In this document: one piece after another, positions 53,582 through 63,519 of the stretch
Position numbering within the stretch: the stretch's first letter is position 1
How the letters are laid out: the number at the start of each line of letters is the position of its first letter
Assembly (NCBI RefSeq): GCF_002960445.1
Contig: NZ_POJD01000142.1
Coordinates: 248,001 to 312,000, forward strand
Direction: 5' to 3'
From: Streptococcus suis
GTDB taxonomy: Bacteria > Bacillota > Bacilli > Lactobacillales > Streptococcaceae
DNA length: 64,000 nucleotides
Notes under the pieces: model-generated
Databases searched by the model: none
Told to the model about the DNA's origin: nothing
Seen by the model: only the letters and a program-made list of their open reading frames with translations
Position numbers and translations under genes: made by a program

Positions 53582-54883
53582 CTAAAATCTCAAGCCCTTA
53601 GGAAAGGCATTTTTAAGGGTACCAGAAACAATTTTCGCAAATCCTAGACCATTTCCCTGAACTGCTACTTGATACCAACCATTAGGTAGGTCCTTAGAAA
53701 CTGCAACAGTCTGTCCAGCCACATATGCTACAAAATCATCTGAACTGATATCTACTCTATGCTTGACTTCTGAACTGTGCAGCGCCAGACCCAAGGCGAA
53801 ACTAGGTTCAAAGCGTTTCTTCTTGAAAGTGCCCAAATGAAGTCCATTCCGTGCAATCTTAACTTTAGACAAATCTGGCAATCCATCAGGCAAGAGATAG
53901 AGATTATCTCCAAAAACCTGTAACAGACCGGACAATTGAACAGTTAAATGCTTCTGCTCAAATTCTTTCCAGAGAGCTTGTTGCTCTCTATTTAGGTTTG
54001 ATTTCCCTGGCTTCATTTTTTTCTGCTTGGCTTCACCTCTATATCTAAACTTGGCTACAAACTGCCCCTCTCCTGCAAAATAATGGGGGTACATGCGAGC
54101 CGTTTGAGGGTAGCCAATCCCTTCTGCCATGCCATTGATTTTGGGAATATCAAGCAACTCTAGCTCATAATTCTCCAATAGCCAAGCGACAATTTCTTCA
54201 TTTTCCTCTGGTGACCAAGTACAGGTCGAGTATATCAACTGACCTTCTGGAGCCAGCATTTCTAAAGCGGATTCTAAAATTTCTCGCTGTAGGCTAGCAC
54301 ACTGGGCTGGATAATCTTTTGACCAATACTGAATAGCAGCAGGATCCTTTCTGAACATACCTTCCCCGGAACAAGGAGCATCTAAGACAATCATGTCAAA
54401 ATAAGCTGGAAAGACCTTGGCCAAGCGGTCGGCAGACTCATTTGTCACGACTACATTTCTTGCTCCAAACCGTTCAATATTTTCTGCTAGAATTTTTGCC
54501 CGTTTGCTTGAAATTTCATTACTCACTAGTAGTCCGGTATTGTCCAGATAAGAAAGCAGGTGGGTTGATTTTCCACCCGGTGCAGCAGCCAGATCCAAGA
54601 CCTTCATTCCCTTTTCAGGACTAGCAACCTGTCCGACTACTTGGGCAGCTGGTTCTTGTGAATAGACCAAACCAGTCACGTGTTCTGGCGATTTACCTGA
54701 AACTTTACCATAGTAAGACCAAGGCATATCTGGAATTGGTTGGTCAAAAGTGACTTGATGTTCCTTCAAGGGATTTGTCCGAAAACCTGAAATAGCTGGC
54801 TCATCAAAACTCTCAAAAAATGCTTGGGCTTCTGGACCAAGCAAATCACTATATTTATCAATAAAATCCTGTGGTAATTGCAT
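53582..54883 (-). CDS. rsmF: RsmF/RsmB-type RNA cytosine methyltransferase
   Basis: This 433-residue NOL1/NOP2/Sun-family enzyme makes 5-methylcytosine in rRNA. SAM motif DLAAAPGGKSTHL (about 96-108), first Cys in DAPCSGEGMFRKDP and catalytic Cys in YSTCTWSPEENE are present. A PUA-like C-terminal part follows, as in RsmF. Its ATG overlaps the phosphatase-like gene stop by one base. Confidence 0.87.
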   Translation of the reverse strand: MQLPQDFIDKYSDLLGPEAQAFFESFDEPAISGFRTNPLKEHQVTFDQPIPDMPWSYYGKVSGKSPEHVTGLVYSQEPAAQVVGQVASPEKGMKVLDLAAAPGGKSTHLLSYLDNTGLLVSNEISSKRAKILAENIERFGARNVVVTNESADRLAKVFPAYFDMIVLDAPCSGEGMFRKDPAAIQYWSKDYPAQCASLQREILESALEMLAPEGQLIYSTCTWSPEENEEIVAWLLENYELELLDIPKINGMAEGIGYPQTARMYPHYFAGEGQFVAKFRYRGEAKQKKMKPGKSNLNREQQALWKEFEQKHLTVQLSGLLQVFGDNLYLLPDGLPDLSKVKIARNGLHLGTFKKKRFEPSFALGLALHSSEVKHRVDISSDDFVAYVAGQTVAVSKDLPNGWYQVAVQGNGLGFAKIVSGTLKNAFPKGLRF

Positions 54884-55641
54884 TAAAATAAATACCTCTT
54901 CACTTCCTCTAAGTGTTGATTGGCAACGAGGACAACATGTTCTCTCTTATCAAATGAGGGGACTTCTGCTTCCAAGCTCAGCAAACTAAATCCCAATCCT
55001 TGACCTAAGATACTGGCCGCAGCATAATCCCATGGATACAAATAGGAAGCGTAGGCAAATAGCCTTCCTTCTAAAACATGGGTGAAACCAATACCTGCAC
55101 TGCCAACTGATCGTGTGCCTAAAGTCTGATTTGCTAGGTCAGCCAAGCCATGTTGATTGGCTGCGTAGAGTTGAGCATTCAAGCCCATCAGACTTTGCTG
55201 GAGGGGAGCAAATGTCTGTTGCTTTAACGGCTCCTCATTGCAACATACTAGAAAGTTTCCGCCTCCGCGAAACAATTTATTCTGTATAACATCATAAATC
55301 AGACCAAACTGTCCAACTCCGTTTTCAAAATAGGCGACCATAATAGCAAAATCATTTTTCTGTGCAATAAAATTGCTAGTTCCATCAATCGGATCTATAA
55401 CCCATACATTTCCCTGTGAAATAGAACTGACGTCGCCACCTTCTTCACCAAAAATGAAGTCATTGGGATAATTTGTTTTAAGTTTATTAGTAAGGTAATC
55501 TTGAACTTCCTTGTCCAAGTGGGTCACCAAATCTCTGGCACTAGCCTTTTCTTCAATTTCCAATTGATCATCTAAATGCTGACGTAAAAAATCCCCTGCA
55601 GCCAAAACAAGTGATTGGGCTAAGCGATACTTAGTTTCCAA
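54883..55641 (-). CDS. Inositol monophosphatase family protein
   Basis: This 252-residue phosphatase of the IMPase/SuhB/FBPase family has metal ligands in [19 protein letters not shown] and, at the C-terminus, [10 protein letters not shown]. Substrate could be inositol-phosphate, NADP or PAP. I place the start at TTG 55641, with aaagggg 9 bases upstream and a family-like start [12 protein letters not shown]. The longer frame is embedded in the UPF0223 gene. It overlaps that gene by 11 bases. Confidence 0.8.
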   Translation of the reverse strand: METKYRLAQSLVLAAGDFLRQHLDDQLEIEEKASARDLVTHLDKEVQDYLTNKLKTNYPNDFIFGEEGGDVSSISQGNVWVIDPIDGTSNFIAQKNDFAIMVAYFENGVGQFGLIYDVIQNKLFRGGGNFLVCCNEEPLKQQTFAPLQQSLMGLNAQLYAANQHGLADLANQTLGTRSVGSAGIGFTHVLEGRLFAYASYLYPWDYAAASILGQGLGFSLLSLEAEVPSFDKREHVVLVANQHLEEVKRYLF

Positions 55642-55909
55642 GACGGACAACCCCTTTCCCTTTCTCCTTAGCAGCCTTGATAACTTGATAAGTGGAATAG
55701 CCAGATACTTCTTCAAATTCGCGATCAATCTGGCGCTCCTGCCCCTTACTCTTTACAACATCCTTAAATTCTTTATAGCTGGTAAGGATAGCACTTGCAT
55801 CCGCACCTTTTTCATAGGCTGCCTCCACCTGATTTAAAAAAGAAAGCACGGAGGAAATCTCCTCTGTGCTCCACGAAAAATCAAGTGGATATGAATAATT
55901 TTTGTTCAT
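55631..55909 (-). CDS. UPF0223 family protein
   Basis: This 92-residue helical protein starts [19 protein letters not shown], matching UPF0223, a small Firmicute family with a known three-helix structure but unknown function. It sits between spx and the phosphatase-like gene, as in other streptococci. Confidence 0.82.
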   Translation of the reverse strand: MNKNYSYPLDFSWSTEEISSVLSFLNQVEAAYEKGADASAILTSYKEFKDVVKSKGQERQIDREFEEVSGYSTYQVIKAAKEKGKGVVRLGN

Positions 55910-55929
55910 ATCTTCTAAATCTATCTTTC

Positions 55930-56331
55930 TTATCCGATTTCTGCCCTCAATGTAGCATTTTTTAGTTCTTGCTTGCGGTATTTGCGTGGTAAGAATGCAC
56001 GAATTTCATCTTCATTGAAACCGATTTGCATCCGTTTCTCGTCCAAAATAATGGGACGGCGCAAAAGACTTGGGTAAAGTTCAATCAGCTCAATCAACTG
56101 TTTAATGGACAACTCATCTACATCAATATTCAGCTTTTGAAAAACCTTGGAACGAGTAGAAATCAAATCATCTGTTCCATTTTCAGTCAAAGCCAATATC
56201 TTTTTCAGTTCATCCGCCGTCAAAGGGCTGGTCATGATATTGTGTTCAACAAAAGGGACTTCGTGACTGGTCAACCAAGCACGCGCCTTACGGCAACTGG
56301 TACAACTCGGTGATAAAAATAACGTAATCAT
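55930..56331 (-). CDS. spxA: Spx-family transcriptional regulator
   Basis: This 133-residue Spx binds the RNA polymerase alpha C-terminal domain and redirects transcription under thiol stress. The redox switch CTSC (Cys10/Cys13) and the RPI motif ([17 protein letters not shown]) are present. Streptococci have two Spx proteins; which this is cannot be told. Degradation by ClpXP is the usual control. Confidence 0.9.
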   Translation of the reverse strand: MITLFLSPSCTSCRKARAWLTSHEVPFVEHNIMTSPLTADELKKILALTENGTDDLISTRSKVFQKLNIDVDELSIKQLIELIELYPSLLRRPIILDEKRMQIGFNEDEIRAFLPRKYRKQELKNATLRAEIG

Positions 56332-56367
56332 CCACTAATCCCCCCTTCTACATTATCCTACAAGTCT

Positions 56368-56396
56368 ATTATAATGCATTTTAGCTCAGTTTTCAA
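56368..56396 (-). promoter_or_regulatory. spx promoter
   Basis: TTGAAA (56396-56391), 17-base spacer, TATAAT (56373-56368) on the minus strand; ribosome site aaggggg follows. Confidence 0.7.
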
Positions 56397-56404
56397 TAGG
56401 AATT

Positions 56405-57142
56405 TTAGTCTAATTCTCTTAATTTTTCTAAAGCTTCTATTTTAGCTTCTAATCGCTTGATTATCTCTGTTTGTTCATCCATTTTTGAAAGCAATAAATC
56501 CAACTTGGTTTCTTTTTCTGTTTCAGAGAAAAAGCGGGTAATGGTCGAAGTCACCATACCAAAGGTACTAATTCCGACCAACATCAAGAGGATGGCAATT
56601 ACTTTTGAAATGGTATCTTGGGGAACAATATCCCCATAACCCACGGTTGTCATGGTAACAATAGACCACCAAACTGCGTCAAAAAAGGATTTGCCTTCAA
56701 TGGCTGATAACAGGACGCTAGCAGTCAAAACGGCCGAAAGGTTTAACATCAAGACCTTAGACAAACTGTTGGTATGCAAGAGCCTGTTAACCGTATTCCA
56801 AAAACGATTGGAAAGGGCAAAAATGCGAGCTACCTTGACCAACCTAAATAGCCGAGCCAAACGCCCCAAACGAAGAAAACTAAAGACGGAATCGAAAGGA
56901 ATAATCGCAATCAATTCTAAGATATGGGTTTGTATGTAGTCCATACTATCATCTGCATAATAGAGGTTGACAAAGTAGTCACAGACGAAGATAAACCAAA
57001 GTAGCCAGTCTAAGGCGTTATAACCAGCCGAACTTGCAATACTGGCATCTATCAGCTCAAGAATAATCAAAAAAACATAAACGATAGCTAGATAGGTCAT
57101 CCCTTTTTCATATCGGGGATCTTGAATTATTCTTTTAATCAT
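56405..57142 (-). CDS. Kch-like voltage-gated potassium channel
   Basis: This 245-residue channel has six helices, an Arg-rich S4 (FLRLGRLARLFRLVKVARIF), pore filter TMTTVGYGD (about 163-171) and a C-terminal coiled coil (about 205-243) that could set the tetramer. It moves potassium or related cations; the gating signal is unknown. ATG 57142 overlaps the ribF stop and follows gggggaaaa. Confidence 0.85.
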   Translation of the reverse strand: MIKRIIQDPRYEKGMTYLAIVYVFLIILELIDASIASSAGYNALDWLLWFIFVCDYFVNLYYADDSMDYIQTHILELIAIIPFDSVFSFLRLGRLARLFRLVKVARIFALSNRFWNTVNRLLHTNSLSKVLMLNLSAVLTASVLLSAIEGKSFFDAVWWSIVTMTTVGYGDIVPQDTISKVIAILLMLVGISTFGMVTSTITRFFSETEKETKLDLLLSKMDEQTEIIKRLEAKIEALEKLRELD

Positions 57143-58058
57143 TTTTCCCCCATTGCAAAGCGAATACTTCATCCAACTTCATCTGTTCCATTAGGCTATC
57201 AATTCCATCAAATTTGACCATGTCGCGAATTTTTTCGAGCCAGAAAATAGTGATTTTTTCACCATAAATAAATCGGTCAAATCCAAAAATATGGGCCTCA
57301 ATCCGCATGTCAGTTCCGTCAAAAGTGACATTTTTTCCAACGCTTGTCATGGCACGATAGCGTCTGCCATCCACTTCAACATCGGCTACATAGACCCCTT
57401 CTGATGGCAAATGTACTCGGTCAAATGGAGCCAGATTTGCTGTAGGATAGCCAATTGTGCGGCCTCTGGCATCTCCATGCACCACAATTCCTTCCGTCAT
57501 AAAAGTATAGCCTAACAGACGATTGGCTAATGCAACATTTCCTGCTTGAATGACTTGTCGGATACGGGTAGACGATACCTTTTCTCCATCTAGACCGACT
57601 TCTTCTACGATTTCAACCTGCCCATCAAATAGACTGGTCAAATCCTGGACATCTGCTCTGCAATTGCCGAAATGATAATCAAAACCAGCCACCAAGACCT
57701 GGGCATTAAGACCTCTTATGTAGCGGTCCAAAAACTGCTGGGGGGTGTTACTGGCAAATTCACTGGTAAATTTGGTCAAAACCAGCTGGTCCACACCGTA
57801 TGTTTCTAGGAGGCGATAGCGTTCCTCTTGACTGGTTAAATGGAGCAAGAGCTCTGGAGCGAAACGAGCAAAGGCTAGGCGAGGGGACTCTGGAAAGGTC
57901 AGTACGGTCACTGACAAGCCCTTTTCATCTGCCACTTTCCTTGCTCGATCCAGGAGCGCCTTATGACCTAGATGAATGCCATCAAAATAACCTAATACCA
58001 AAACAGTCGGCTCTTCCTGATGGAGTTCTTGATAATTTTTAATCGTTCTAATCTTCAT
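57135..58058 (-). CDS. ribF: Bifunctional riboflavin kinase/FAD synthetase
   Basis: This 307-residue RibF makes FMN and FAD from riboflavin. The adenylyltransferase half shows LGYFDGIHLGHKALLDRA (about 21-38) and SSTRIRQVI; the kinase half shows GRTIGYPTANL (about 199-209). It lies 19 bases after truB, as in most Firmicutes. Confidence 0.94.
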   Translation of the reverse strand: MKIRTIKNYQELHQEEPTVLVLGYFDGIHLGHKALLDRARKVADEKGLSVTVLTFPESPRLAFARFAPELLLHLTSQEERYRLLETYGVDQLVLTKFTSEFASNTPQQFLDRYIRGLNAQVLVAGFDYHFGNCRADVQDLTSLFDGQVEIVEEVGLDGEKVSSTRIRQVIQAGNVALANRLLGYTFMTEGIVVHGDARGRTIGYPTANLAPFDRVHLPSEGVYVADVEVDGRRYRAMTSVGKNVTFDGTDMRIEAHIFGFDRFIYGEKITIFWLEKIRDMVKFDGIDSLMEQMKLDEVFALQWGKND

Positions 58059-58077
58059 AGTGTTTATTTTATCACAA

Positions 58078-58971
58078 CTAGGCTAAAACTTCTTCAAGAA
58101 AAACCTTCCGAGGCTTATAGACTTGGTCACGTTTTTCTAGGATAGCCGCCAGTTTCTCCTTATGAAAACCTGCCAACAAATTCGCCTGACTATCTAAGGT
58201 GATAAAACGACCAAATCTGGCATCAATAACTTGCTCAATCGTCAAATCAACAATAGGCAAATCACCAATTCCTTGTTCAATGGGACGAAGGAAGGAATAA
58301 TCAGCTTGAGCTACCTTGTCAGCAATTTCGTCAATAGTCAGGGCATCTGATAAATGCATACCAGCTGATCCTGTCCGCTCCAGCTTGGACATATGGCTGG
58401 CATAGCCTAATTTAGCTCCCAAGTCAACAGACAGGGTACGGACATAGGTTCCCTTGCCACAACGAACTCGAAAGGTAAATCGGGCACAGTCATCTGCTAA
58501 CTCAATCGGGCTGGTTCGCTCAAAACTGTATATGTCGATTTGGCGTTGAGGACGTTCGACTTCTTCACCCGCCCGTGCGTATTCGTAAAGTTTGCGGCCC
58601 TTGACCTTGACGGCTGAGTACATGGGCGGAATTTGGGTAATGGTCCCTACAAAGCTAGTCATGGCCTCATCAACTGCCTGCTCTGCTATTTCCCGAACAG
58701 GGGTCCGCTCGACGATATCGCCCGAAGCATCTTCTGTCGTGGTTGAGTAGCCGAGGGTAATCTCCCCCTCGTAAATCTTGCCCTCTTCCTGCATATACTC
58801 AATCATGCGCGTGGCCTTGCCGACTGCGATGGGCAGAACACCTGTCACATCTGGGTCCAAGGTACCACCATGCCCAACCTTCTTCTCCTGCAAAATCTTG
58901 CGGAGCTTAAAAACAACATCGTGCGAGGTCATGCCCGCCTCTTTTTTTACGTTAATAATTCCTGAAATCAT
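58078..58971 (-). CDS. truB: tRNA pseudouridine-55 synthase TruB
   Basis: This 297-residue TruB makes pseudouridine 55 in tRNA. The catalytic Asp is in [17 protein letters not shown] (about 33-49). [17 protein letters not shown] and [11 protein letters not shown] are conserved. A TG-extended TATAAT ends 6 bases before the ATG, so the message may be leaderless. Confidence 0.94.
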   Translation of the reverse strand: MISGIINVKKEAGMTSHDVVFKLRKILQEKKVGHGGTLDPDVTGVLPIAVGKATRMIEYMQEEGKIYEGEITLGYSTTTEDASGDIVERTPVREIAEQAVDEAMTSFVGTITQIPPMYSAVKVKGRKLYEYARAGEEVERPQRQIDIYSFERTSPIELADDCARFTFRVRCGKGTYVRTLSVDLGAKLGYASHMSKLERTGSAGMHLSDALTIDEIADKVAQADYSFLRPIEQGIGDLPIVDLTIEQVIDARFGRFITLDSQANLLAGFHKEKLAAILEKRDQVYKPRKVFLEEVLA

Positions 58972-58977
58972 TCTTCC

Positions 58978-59020
58978 ATTATATCACAAAGGACCGCTCT
59001 TGTGGGCGGTCCTGTATGAT
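58978..59020 (-). terminator. Hairpin between DUF438 gene and truB, with promoter
   Basis: GGACCGCCC-acaaga-GCGGTCC on the minus strand, followed by a short T-run and then TGATATAAT, a promoter for truB. Confidence 0.55.
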
Positions 59021-60346
59021 TTAGATATCCCGATGAAAATCGCTATCAATCTCAAAAAATGGTTGAATATCCTGAACATACTCCAAAACGCCTTGAACCT
59101 CTCCTTGGTCATCACGCACTGCCTTATAGACCACATAGACAAATTTGCCCATGCTCTCGGACTTGAACCACATGGTGACCTGGTCTTTTTGCCCTGTGCG
59201 GAGTAATTCAAAAATCTTCTTGACCTTATCCACTATTTTGGGAGGATGGCAGAGCTCCACATGACGTCCAATCTGGCTTGGCGTTCGTTTGAAAATCATG
59301 TCTTCAACAGGGTGGCTATCATTGTAGTATTGGAAAATATCATCCTTGTTGACAAAGGTGAGTTCCAATGGTAAATGATTGAGGATAAGATTAGCTTGCT
59401 CAACAGATAAATAACCGTTGCCGAAGGTCTGCGGACTGGTTCTGTCCTGAACAGTTTCTGACTTTTCCTTGGGTGTGAAGGTAATGGTAAACTGGCCTTC
59501 TGGCGTGTCGATAATCTGCTGATTCGGTCCTGCTGGCTGCGGAAAAATGCTATCTGCTACCTGCTCTGCTATTTCTCCAAAAACCTCCCGATGAGGCACC
59601 CACTTGGCTGTCGGTTTGACAATGGCGTAGCCGTAGGCATCGCTGTCCGCTGCCACTTGGAGCCAGTCGTCCTGGGTGAAAATCTCCAGCAAAATCATGA
59701 GAAGGATGGCCTCTTCCTTGAAAATCATCTCTTCAAATTCCTTGGCAAAGGTTTCAAGATGGGCTTTTGTTGCTGCTAGGTCGCCTGTTGCAAGGGTTTT
59801 GCGAGCCGTTTTGAAGAGGTCGCGAATCTCGTCGTCCACACCCCACATGACCTTGGGCGGTGCATCATGACCGTACCGCTCCATAATCGGAAAGAAGACT
59901 TTTTCCTTGCGAGTGTAGTGGTTTTCAAACTGCCCCAAGAGGTCAAACTGGCGTGTCAAACCTTGCAGGAGCTGGTCTTTCAGCTCCGCATCCTCTATCT
60001 GCTCATACTGGTCAATGATACGGCGGATGCGTAGAAGAGCTGCCCGCAGTGCCAGATTTTCCTGCTTGAAGACATAAACAGGGTGCCCTTCCTGGTCCAT
60101 ATCCGCCACTTCCACATCTGCAATGGCTCCTTTGAAGAGGTTGGCATGGATATTGCAAAGGCTCATGACGTCTTCAAAAGTGATGCCCGTATCACTGGAC
60201 ATGAGCTCATGCTCCATCATGGAGATTTCCAGGGCAGAAACTCCCGTGAAATGCTGATTAAACTGGTCCTGAACAGACTCTGGACTGGCACCATTGTGCA
60301 GGTCCAAGAGAATATTCTTCAAAATGTCAATCCGTTGGTCTGTCAT
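59021..60346 (-). CDS. DUF438 protein with hemerythrin-like and PAS domains
   Basis: This 441-residue soluble protein has a DUF438 N-terminal part (1-90), a hemerythrin-like domain (about 90-230) with His/Glu ligand candidates in FENHYTRKEKVFFPIMERYGHD and the HLETFAKEFEEMIFKEEAI stretch, and a PAS domain (about 330-420). Members bind iron and may sense oxygen or nitric oxide. Its start overlaps the DUF1858 gene by ATGA. Confidence 0.8.
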   Translation of the reverse strand: MTDQRIDILKNILLDLHNGASPESVQDQFNQHFTGVSALEISMMEHELMSSDTGITFEDVMSLCNIHANLFKGAIADVEVADMDQEGHPVYVFKQENLALRAALLRIRRIIDQYEQIEDAELKDQLLQGLTRQFDLLGQFENHYTRKEKVFFPIMERYGHDAPPKVMWGVDDEIRDLFKTARKTLATGDLAATKAHLETFAKEFEEMIFKEEAILLMILLEIFTQDDWLQVAADSDAYGYAIVKPTAKWVPHREVFGEIAEQVADSIFPQPAGPNQQIIDTPEGQFTITFTPKEKSETVQDRTSPQTFGNGYLSVEQANLILNHLPLELTFVNKDDIFQYYNDSHPVEDMIFKRTPSQIGRHVELCHPPKIVDKVKKIFELLRTGQKDQVTMWFKSESMGKFVYVVYKAVRDDQGEVQGVLEYVQDIQPFFEIDSDFHRDI

Positions 60347-60576
60347 GCTTCTCCTCCTATTACCTCATAGCCGTTGCATTCCAAGACCTGTTGAATACGG
60401 TCTAACGGAATCTTAGTCATCTTGGAGCCTGTCTTCAGACTGGTCACCTTACCAACAGTGTTGAGCATGGCTGGATTAGCCAAGGGCTTGAAACCAAGCT
60501 CCACCAGAATATCCTTGACTTCTGGGTGCTGATTGATAATCTCTGCAACAGGCAGATTTAGGTCGATGGTGTTCAT
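60343..60576 (-). CDS. DUF1858 family protein
   Basis: This 77-residue protein begins MNTIDLNLPVAEIINQHPE, the DUF1858 pattern found alone or as the N-terminal part of ScdA/RIC-like iron-sulfur repair proteins. It is coupled to the DUF438 gene by an ATGA overlap and to the hydrolase gene by TAATG. Confidence 0.8.
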   Translation of the reverse strand: MNTIDLNLPVAEIINQHPEVKDILVELGFKPLANPAMLNTVGKVTSLKTGSKMTKIPLDRIQQVLECNGYEVIGGEA

Positions 60577-61184
60577 TAAAAATTCCTCTTGAAAAATTGC
60601 TTGATAGCTTGAGCCAATTCCGCTGGTTTATGAACATTTAATTCATGTCCTCCGCCCTCTATGATAACTAGTTCAGCCTGTGGTATTAATTTGTTCAGTT
60701 CATGTGCAGGTTTCAGATTGGGTTTGTCCGTTGAGCCACAGATTAGCAAGGTGGGCCGACTGAGTTGACTAATTTCTTTCCTTAAATCAAGCTGACGCAT
60801 GCTTTTCTGCAATTCTAACAACTGAGCCTTATCTAGTCCTTGTTTATTGTAAAAAGACTTGGGAAGCAAGGACATAATCGCGATTTGAAGACCAAACAAC
60901 CAATTCCCCTCTAAGCGATACTGGGTACCTGAAACAACCAGCCCTCGGCACTTAGGCAAGTGATTGGCTAGTGACAAAGCTAGAACACCGCCTAGCGACA
61001 ATCCAAAAAGTACAAAAGGACTGCTTTCCTGTCGCAACCTATCCAACAATAGACCACGTAAATGCTCAAAAGTATCTGCTTTTGGAAATTCCAACACATC
61101 AACCTCAAAATCGGTCAAAGAGTTTTTCAAGTCATCGTAACTGGCCACAGTCTGACCTAGACCATGTAAAATAATGAGTTTCAT
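60576..61184 (-). CDS. Alpha/beta hydrolase
   Basis: This 202-residue hydrolase has the nucleophile elbow FGLSLGGVLAL (Ser about 79), GSTDKPNLKPAHELN with a probable acid, and catalytic His in GGGHELNVH. Small size fits esterases or thioesterases of unknown substrate. It overlaps the nucleotidyltransferase gene by ATGA. Confidence 0.8.
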   Translation of the reverse strand: MKLIILHGLGQTVASYDDLKNSLTDFEVDVLEFPKADTFEHLRGLLLDRLRQESSPFVLFGLSLGGVLALSLANHLPKCRGLVVSGTQYRLEGNWLFGLQIAIMSLLPKSFYNKQGLDKAQLLELQKSMRQLDLRKEISQLSRPTLLICGSTDKPNLKPAHELNKLIPQAELVIIEGGGHELNVHKPAELAQAIKQFFKRNF

Positions 61185-61957
61185 CTGATTTTCTCCCGTA
61201 TTTGCCTCATCTGCTCTTCCACAAATCGTTTTGCTAACTGCCTATCAATTACTGCCTCTAATCGTTCTCCATTGCAAACTGCTAAAGTATCTTCTAGCAG
61301 AGTTTGGTACATAGGATGACAAACTGTAAGTTCCCACACCCCACCTTCTCTTTTGGATAGAATGGTATTTTCATCAAGATAGGCAAGCGTTCGACAAAGA
61401 TTTAGTACCGCGTCAACAGGTCGTTCCAAGACTTTATTCTCGTAATCTTGAATGTCAAACCAAATACTGTTCAAGTAATCTTCTCGCCTTGGTTCTTCAA
61501 ACAGTTGTTGTATATCTGGACAACATAAATTAATTCCTCTATGCCAGATAACCATAATATGTGCAGTTAAATCTTCGTCCCTTCCCTGCATATTATCACA
61601 ATATTTTTCTTTATTATCATGGATAGCCTGAATATGCATATTTGAAAAATGTAGTTCATATGGGACAGGATAATCACATGGTTTAAGACAACTTTTCAAT
61701 ACAATACTCATCTCCAACCCTTTAGGAGGAGTTTGGGGCAACAAAGTATAAAGAGATTGAATTATTCTTATTTTTTCTATCTGTGTTAAGGAATGTTCAA
61801 CAACTACTAGAAAATCTACATCACTATTCTCCCAGATAAAGCTACCTGTTGCAAGAGAACCATGCAGATAGATACCAAGTAAATTCTCTCCTAATTCATT
61901 TTGGAATATGGTACAAATTTCATTCAGTAATTCTTGAATATCATTACTCTTTATCAT
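61181..61957 (-). CDS. Aminoglycoside nucleotidyltransferase-like protein (AadA/DUF4111 type)
   Basis: This 258-residue protein has the nucleotidyltransferase motif HGSLATGSFIWENSDVDFLVVV, cut here as GSLATGSF then NSDVDFLVVV, giving GS plus D-x-D. A C-terminal DUF4111 helical domain follows with LCRTLAYLDENTILSKREGG. AadA and ANT(9) adenylate spectinomycin or streptomycin and share this layout. Chromosomal relatives may have other substrates, so resistance is not claimed. It overlaps the DUF2130 gene by 14 bases. Confidence 0.75.
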   Translation of the reverse strand: MIKSNDIQELLNEICTIFQNELGENLLGIYLHGSLATGSFIWENSDVDFLVVVEHSLTQIEKIRIIQSLYTLLPQTPPKGLEMSIVLKSCLKPCDYPVPYELHFSNMHIQAIHDNKEKYCDNMQGRDEDLTAHIMVIWHRGINLCCPDIQQLFEEPRREDYLNSIWFDIQDYENKVLERPVDAVLNLCRTLAYLDENTILSKREGGVWELTVCHPMYQTLLEDTLAVCNGERLEAVIDRQLAKRFVEEQMRQIREKIR

Positions 61958-63203
61958 CTTTCAACGCCTCAAACTTCGCCTTCATCGTAGGGTTATTGCG
62001 GGTTAGTTTTTTGACAGAAACGTCTTCCAGCTTATTGTTGGCCAGTCGGAGCTGGTTTTCGCTGGTAGTCAGGGCTGCCTTGACCGCCTCCATTCGCTTG
62101 ATTGCCTTGTCAATTTCATCAATAGCCTTTTGGAAATTGGTGCTGGCTGACTGGTAATTCTTGGCAAAGGCTGTTTTGAAGGTCGCCAAATCTTCTTCAA
62201 AATGAGTTATGTCGATATGCTGTTCTCTGACCAAAGCCAACTCCTGCTTGTACTTCAAGCTATTGAGCGCAGCATTTCGCAAAAGCCCTATCAACTGAAT
62301 AAAGAACTGGGGACGAACCACGTACATCTTCTCGTACTTGTGGCTGACATCCACGATACCTGTGTTGTAGTAGTCGTTGTCCGCCTCCAACATGGTCACC
62401 AAAACCGCATACTCGCAGTTCTTCTCCCGACGGTCCTTATCCAGTTCCTTGAAAAAGTCCTCGTTCTTGTGCTTCTTGACCGTATCGTCCGCCTCGTTCT
62501 TCATCTCAAACATAATGGAGATGATTTCCACCCCATTCTCGTCCAGCTCCCGATAAATGTAATCGCCCTTGGAACCACGTGCCGACACCTGATTATCCTT
62601 CTCAAAGTAAGCATTTGGAAAGGCCAACTGCCGCACCTTATTAAACTCCGCCTCGGCATAGAGCTCCAAACTCTCACCGATCGCCTTGGTCGATTGCTGG
62701 GCCTTGAAATTCTTGTAAAATTCCACCTGCTCATCCGCCGCCTTGAGCCGTACCTCGTACTCCTGACGGGTGGTCGCCAGAGCCAACTCCTGCTTCTGCT
62801 CCTGCACCGCCAAGGCATTCTGAGCCGCGTCTCGCTCTTTTTCCACCTGAGCCACCGCCTGCTGCAACTCCAAGTCCTTGGCTAGCTCGATTTGCCCCAA
62901 TTGAGCCTTGAGTTCTTGGATTTCTTGGTCTTTTTTGGACATAGCAGAGCTGATTTCAAATTCTGTCTGACTAGCCAACTTGTCCAAGCGTGCAGTCAGA
63001 TCAAGAATTTCCTTGTCCTTGTCACCCAGTTTGGCCTGTAAATCATTTTCAGCCTTCTGGGACAATAATTCCCGTTCCCGCTCCAAACGGTCGTGGATTT
63101 CCTTATCAAACTCCGCACCACGTACCTGGGCTAAAAGCTGACTGTATTCTGTTTCATTGACCGTAAAAACGGTAGCGCAATGAGGGCAAGTAATATTGTG
63201 CAT
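61944..63203 (-). CDS. DUF2130 protein with coiled coil, possible nuclease fold
   Basis: This 419-residue protein begins with a CPHC zinc-knuckle-like motif (ITCPHCATVF). It then has a long Glu/Lys/Gln-rich coiled coil (about 30-175), followed by the DUF2130 core with GSKGDYIYREL and ISIMFEMKNEADD. A D-x(n)-ExK arrangement is consistent with PD-(D/E)XK-type nucleases, but this is inference. ATG 63203 follows aaaggaaaa. It leads a five-gene overlapping operon. Confidence 0.75.
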   Translation of the reverse strand: MHNITCPHCATVFTVNETEYSQLLAQVRGAEFDKEIHDRLERERELLSQKAENDLQAKLGDKDKEILDLTARLDKLASQTEFEISSAMSKKDQEIQELKAQLGQIELAKDLELQQAVAQVEKERDAAQNALAVQEQKQELALATTRQEYEVRLKAADEQVEFYKNFKAQQSTKAIGESLELYAEAEFNKVRQLAFPNAYFEKDNQVSARGSKGDYIYRELDENGVEIISIMFEMKNEADDTVKKHKNEDFFKELDKDRREKNCEYAVLVTMLEADNDYYNTGIVDVSHKYEKMYVVRPQFFIQLIGLLRNAALNSLKYKQELALVREQHIDITHFEEDLATFKTAFAKNYQSASTNFQKAIDEIDKAIKRMEAVKAALTTSENQLRLANNKLEDVSVKKLTRNNPTMKAKFEALKDDKE

Positions 63204-63241
63204 AATTTTTCCTTTCATCAATCAAGCTGCAACAGTTGCAA

Positions 63242-63502
63242 CTATTTCCTCTTCCTGCATATCAACCTTATCAAATTATAACAACCATATACAAGTCCAA
63301 GGACAAAAATAAAATAGAAGAAGCGAAAAATATTTCGTGGTTCTAGCCAAAACAGTCGATAGAGGACACAAATAGCCACGACTAGAAACCACCGCCAGCC
63401 CCAGGTCATTTTTCTCTTTATAAACCACTCCAACCAATCCTCACCTGAATTGTAGCGTGTTTCATAATATTCTTCTCGTATTTGAGCCCACCATCTCTTC
63501 AT
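63242..63502 (-). CDS. Small two-helix membrane protein
   Basis: This 86-residue protein (MKRWWAQIREEYYETRYNSG) has two hydrophobic helices (about 34-50 and 58-78) and a basic end CRKRK. ATG 63502 is chosen for the gaggtg site; the longer frame overlaps the SRPBCC gene out of frame. The function is unknown. Confidence 0.6.
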   Translation of the reverse strand: MKRWWAQIREEYYETRYNSGEDWLEWFIKRKMTWGWRWFLVVAICVLYRLFWLEPRNIFRFFYFIFVLGLVYGCYNLIRLICRKRK

Positions 63503-63519
63503 TTGATGCACCTCATTTT

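Noticed and set aside
62202-62885. 227-codon open frame on the plus strand
   Set aside because: It is fully antisense to the DUF2130 gene, Leu/Arg/His-rich as expected for the complement of a coiled coil, and lacks a ribosome site.
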